DNA from: Alkalihalobacillus alcalophilus ATCC 27647 = CGMCC 1.3604 | GTDB lineage: Bacteria; Bacillota; Bacilli; Bacillales; Bacillaceae_D | Reading direction: 5' to 3' | NCBI RefSeq assembly: GCF_000292245.2 | Contig: NZ_ALPT02000064.1 | Span: 1 to 24,573 of the forward strand | Length of the DNA stretch: 24,573 bases | Part shown: positions 22,302-24,573 of the stretch, one piece after another | Position numbering within the stretch: position 1 is the first letter of the stretch | Layout of the letters: each line of letters opens with the position of its first letter | Position numbers and translations under genes: made by a program | The notes under the pieces: generated by a model | What the model saw: the letters and a program-made list of their open reading frames with translations, nothing else | The model's database searches: none | What the model was told of the DNA's origin: nothing

Positions 22302-23450
22302 TTGAAAAAGTTATTTACAAAGGTAGTGGCAAGTGCCGCGTTATTATTGTCCATCTCTTTAACCGCAACATCCGTCTCAGCCGAGGAACAAAAGAAACAG
22401 TATTTAATTGGTTTTGAAAATCAACTACAAGTAACGGAATTTGTAGAAAGCAGTGATAAAGGGCAAAGTGAAATGTCTCTTTTTGCTGAAGTGAATGATG
22501 AATCAATTGAAATGGAACTTCTTTATGAATTCGAGGACATTCCAGTTGTATCAGTTGAATTGAGTCCAGAAGATGTAAAGGACTTAGAAAAGGACCCTTC
22601 GATTACTTATATTGAGGAAGATATAGAAGTCACTATTACCAATCAAGTGACTCCTTGGGGGATTACACGTGTACAAGCCCCTACGGCATGGACTAGAGGA
22701 TATACTGGTACGGGAGTTCGGGTAGCGGTACTTGATACAGGGATTTCTACACATCCTGATTTAAATATTCGAGGTGGAGTAAGTTTTGTTCCTGGTGAAC
22801 CATCCTATCAAGATGGAAATGGTCATGGAACACATGTGGCAGGTACAATTGCTGCTTTAAATAATTCGATTGGTGTTGTTGGTGTAGCTCCAAATGCGGA
22901 GCTCTATGCCGTGAAAGTACTAGGGGCAAATGGTTCAGGCTCTGTTAGTTCAATTGCTCAGGGATTACAATGGACAGCCCAAAATAATATTCATGTTGCT
23001 AATTTAAGTTTAGGTAGTCCAGTAGGAAGTCAAACACTAGAGTTAGCTGTTAATCAAGCTACAAATGCAGGTGTTTTAGTGGTAGCAGCAACTGGTAATA
23101 ATGGTTCTGGTACAGTTTCTTATCCCGCTCGTTATGCGAATGCTTTAGCGGTAGGTGCAACAGATCAAAATAATAATCGTGCTAGCTTTTCACAATATGG
23201 GACAGGTTTAAATATCGTAGCTCCAGGAGTCGGAATTCAGAGTACGTATCCTGGTAACAGATATGCAAGTTTAAGTGGAACATCAATGGCTACTCCTCAT
23301 GTTGCTGGGGTCGCTGCACTCGTTAAGCAGAAGAACCCAAGCTGGTCTAATACACAAATTAGACAACATCTTACGTCTACGGCCACTTCACTTGGGAATT
23401 CAAACCAGTTTGGCAGTGGACTTGTGAATGCAGAAGCTGCAACAAGGTAA
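22302..23450 (+). CDS. Secreted high-alkaline subtilisin protease
   Basis: This 382-residue preproprotein of the S8 family is a secreted serine endoprotease. The signal peptide is residues 1-27 (Lys-rich start, hydrophobic core, cut after SVSA). An inhibitor-I9-type propeptide follows (28-113), and the mature enzyme starts about Asn114 (NQVTPWGITRVQAP), giving 269 residues, the length of savinase-type enzymes. The triad is Asp145 (VAVLDTGIS), His175 (GNGHGTHVAG) and Ser328 (SGTSMATPHVAG), with oxyanion Asn266. The start is TTG 22302 behind GAGGAGGAGA. The core is nearly that of B. clausii-type alkaline proteases, for instance HPDLNIRGGVSFVPGEPS. No cysteine is present in the mature part. The neighbouring genes suggest no shared operon. 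Confidence 0.95.
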   Translation: MKKLFTKVVASAALLLSISLTATSVSAEEQKKQYLIGFENQLQVTEFVESSDKGQSEMSLFAEVNDESIEMELLYEFEDIPVVSVELSPEDVKDLEKDPSITYIEEDIEVTITNQVTPWGITRVQAPTAWTRGYTGTGVRVAVLDTGISTHPDLNIRGGVSFVPGEPSYQDGNGHGTHVAGTIAALNNSIGVVGVAPNAELYAVKVLGANGSGSVSSIAQGLQWTAQNNIHVANLSLGSPVGSQTLELAVNQATNAGVLVVAATGNNGSGTVSYPARYANALAVGATDQNNNRASFSQYGTGLNIVAPGVGIQSTYPGNRYASLSGTSMATPHVAGVAALVKQKNPSWSNTQIRQHLTSTATSLGNSNQFGSGLVNAEAATR

Positions 23451-23529
23451 GCTTATATTGACTGATCTTCAATCATATAGGAATACTTACAACTTTTGTG
23501 TGGTTAATCTTATAAGTAAATAAGCAAGT

Positions 23530-23576
23530 GTCAAATAGTCCTCCTACTTTACAAGGTGTGGACTATTTGACTTTAA
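23530..23576 (+). terminator. Terminator of the subtilisin gene
   Basis: Perfect 12-bp arms (23530-23541 and 23560-23571) with an 18-base loop and a T-rich tail lie 80 bp after the stop codon. Confidence 0.8.
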
Positions 23577-23634
23577 TTATAATACGGTATACTTAAGTAT
23601 AAGCTCTTCACTCTGGTTTCTCTCATTTATAGAT

Positions 23635-23900
23635 TCAAATCCTATACTTTTTATAGAACCAATGAGCTACTTCAAAGAAACCAGTAGCAACAGGACTGGG
23701 GCATAATGCTTTGACAGCGATACCTTCTGCCTCGTAACATCTTTTATTTAAAACTTGACTGAAATTTAATACATATGCTTTAGGTGGTGAGGGAGTACGC
23801 CAACCTTTGCGAACTTTCCGTATCCTGCGCAGTTTGTTAACAGTTGAACAGTAGATGTTTCTTCTATATAAAAGCGTTCCATATTGTTTAATAGAATTCC
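23635..23900 (-). pseudogene. Short-chain dehydrogenase/reductase remnant
   Basis: Read on the minus strand, the 3' part encodes PKAYVLNFSQVLNKRCYEAE followed by GIAVKALCPSPVATGFFEV and ends at TGA (23637-23635). This is the helix after the catalytic Tyr-x-x-x-Lys and the conserved C-P-G-P-x-x-T-x-F region of SDR enzymes. Just upstream, in another frame, TNCAGYGKFAKVG matches the NNAGYG motif. The catalytic Ser-Tyr segment is deleted between them, and frames do not join. This is a dead gene of the DltE/YqjQ-like group, probably about 260 residues when whole. Confidence 0.6.
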
Positions 23901-23919
23901 ATCAATTGGCTTCATAGCT

Positions 23920-24057
23920 ATGACCTTTATTTTTATAGGTGCACTATTTGGCTATACTAAACATGGACTTGCTTAAGCAATAGGGAGAGATGGTGGTAGG
24001 GGAGTCGCTCTTGGGCTAAGAAGAATTCGGCAAGGAGGGGGTAAATTAATCGAATGA
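23920..24057 (+). pseudogene. Second polymorphic-toxin tip remnant
   Basis: The frame reads FGYTKHGLA, a stop, then AIGRDGGRGVALGLRRIRQG and GGKLIE before TGA at 24055-24057. TKHGL-x-QAIGRDG-x-GV followed by a basic helix and GGK is a recognisable tip of LXG/Rhs-type toxin C-termini. The in-frame TAA at 23974 and a collapsed middle make it non-functional. Its last codons overlap the start of the next gene (gaATGA), the usual toxin-immunity coupling. Confidence 0.5.
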
Positions 24058-24287
24058 ATATAAAATTACTAGAAGAGATAATTTTAAAACGAGAGCCTGG
24101 ACTATATAGTGCTATAATAGAAAATAAACTGAAAAATATTGATTCCGATAGTGGAAACCATATTCGTAGCATACTAACAGATGAACTACTTGAAACTGGT
24201 ATGGATGATTCAGAAGAAAGTAACATCAATGCTAGAGGAATTGCGATAGAGAAGTTAATTGATGACGTTGGAAATTTATTCATGTAG
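24054..24287 (+). CDS. Small acidic protein, possible immunity protein
   Basis: This 77-residue soluble acidic protein starts at ATG 24054, with AAGGAGGGGG about ten bases upstream. It contains helical stretches (LLEEIILKREPGLYSAIIE) and a central acidic patch (TGMDDSEESN). No membrane segment or known motif is visible. It overlaps the end of a toxin-tip remnant and is followed by a terminator, so I infer an orphan immunity protein. The family is not recognised from sequence alone. Confidence 0.55.
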   Translation: MNIKLLEEIILKREPGLYSAIIENKLKNIDSDSGNHIRSILTDELLETGMDDSEESNINARGIAIEKLIDDVGNLFM

Positions 24288-24315
24288 AAAATTAAGTTAG
24301 CAAATAATTAATATT

Positions 24316-24346
24316 AGAGAGCTGAGTAGTGCGGCTCTCTTTTTTC
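24316..24346 (+). terminator. Rho-independent terminator after the immunity-like gene
   Basis: AGAGAGC (24316-24322) pairs with GCTCTCT (24334-24340), followed by a T-run. Confidence 0.75.
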
Positions 24347-24503
24347 TATTCTAGTTAAATATAAGATAGTAGGCTTTCCTGGAAAAATGGAGGTTTTTGT
24401 CTAAATATGAAGAATATATACATAAAAGAGATTTTTAAATATCAACTATTGACAATACGAGTCCTAACAAATAGGTCATTATAAACTGTTGGAGGTAACT
24501 TTA

Positions 24504-24557
24504 ATGGATGATTGTTTAACTTACTTCCGAAAGAAGTCTCCCTCTTCAAGCGTGTGA
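24504..24557 (+). other. Short reading frame with a strong ribosome binding site at the edge
   Basis: GGAGGT (24491-24496) precedes ATG 24504 by seven bases. The frame gives 17 codons and then TGA. TTGACA at 24449-24454 could be a -35 box, without a clear -10. It may be a leader peptide, a gene broken by an insertion at about 24553, or chance. The window ends 16 bases later. Confidence 0.3.
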
Positions 24558-24573
24558 AGGGCGTAGCCCAACG

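Overview
The window looks like chromosome from an alkaliphilic, spore-former-type Bacillaceae (Alkalihalobacillus/Halalkalibacter-like). The base composition is low-GC, ribosome binding sites are strong GGAGG types, and there is a high-alkaline subtilisin with a TTG start, a BASS transporter, and Bacillus-style regulators and terminators. This placement comes from protein character only; no rRNA or tRNA is present.

Left part (about 100-11,280) is an accessory region. It is a graveyard of a Tn7-like transposon family: at least four right-type ends (331, 2312, 5048, 6260), four left-type ends (1112-1240, 2391-2539, 6229-6256, 11151-11178) and three tnsA remnants (477-947, 5134-5205, 7271-7420). 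No tnsB, tnsC or tniQ/tnsD was recognised. The best-preserved right end has five TnsB-like sites at an exact 20-bp period. It is followed by a hairpin that buries the tnsA ribosome binding site. A mini-element at 5048-6256 carries a streptomycin-kinase-type phosphotransferase gene between two such ends. Between and around the ends lie a membrane-anchored serine hydrolase, an orphan immunity-like gene behind a toxin remnant, a BASS transporter, a drug-efflux MFS transporter with a divergent MerR regulator, a 208-bp MITE with a long GC-rich palindrome, inverted arrays of a second 22-bp repeat (106-195 and 3012-3105), and a segment repeated three times (2562, 7160, 11181).

Middle part (11,519-16,870): a YVTN beta-propeller fragment, then glnS (glutaminyl-tRNA synthetase, not universal in Bacilli), an AraC regulator, and a divergent two-gene operon for a Gfo/Idh/MocA dehydrogenase and an aldo/keto reductase, probably for sugar or polyol catabolism.

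Right part (16,875-21,830): a tryptophan-to-anthranilate (kynurenine) operon, kynU-kynB-kynA plus a sodium:neurotransmitter-symporter-family transporter. It is divergent from a TetR regulator, with a dyad over the -35 box. The transporter would import the amino acid, KynA would open the indole ring, KynB would remove formate and KynU would release anthranilate and alanine.

Far right (21,830-24,573): a secreted alkaline subtilisin with its own terminator, then debris: a frame-broken short-chain dehydrogenase remnant on the minus strand, a second toxin remnant overlapping a small immunity-like gene, and an uninterpreted short reading frame at the edge.
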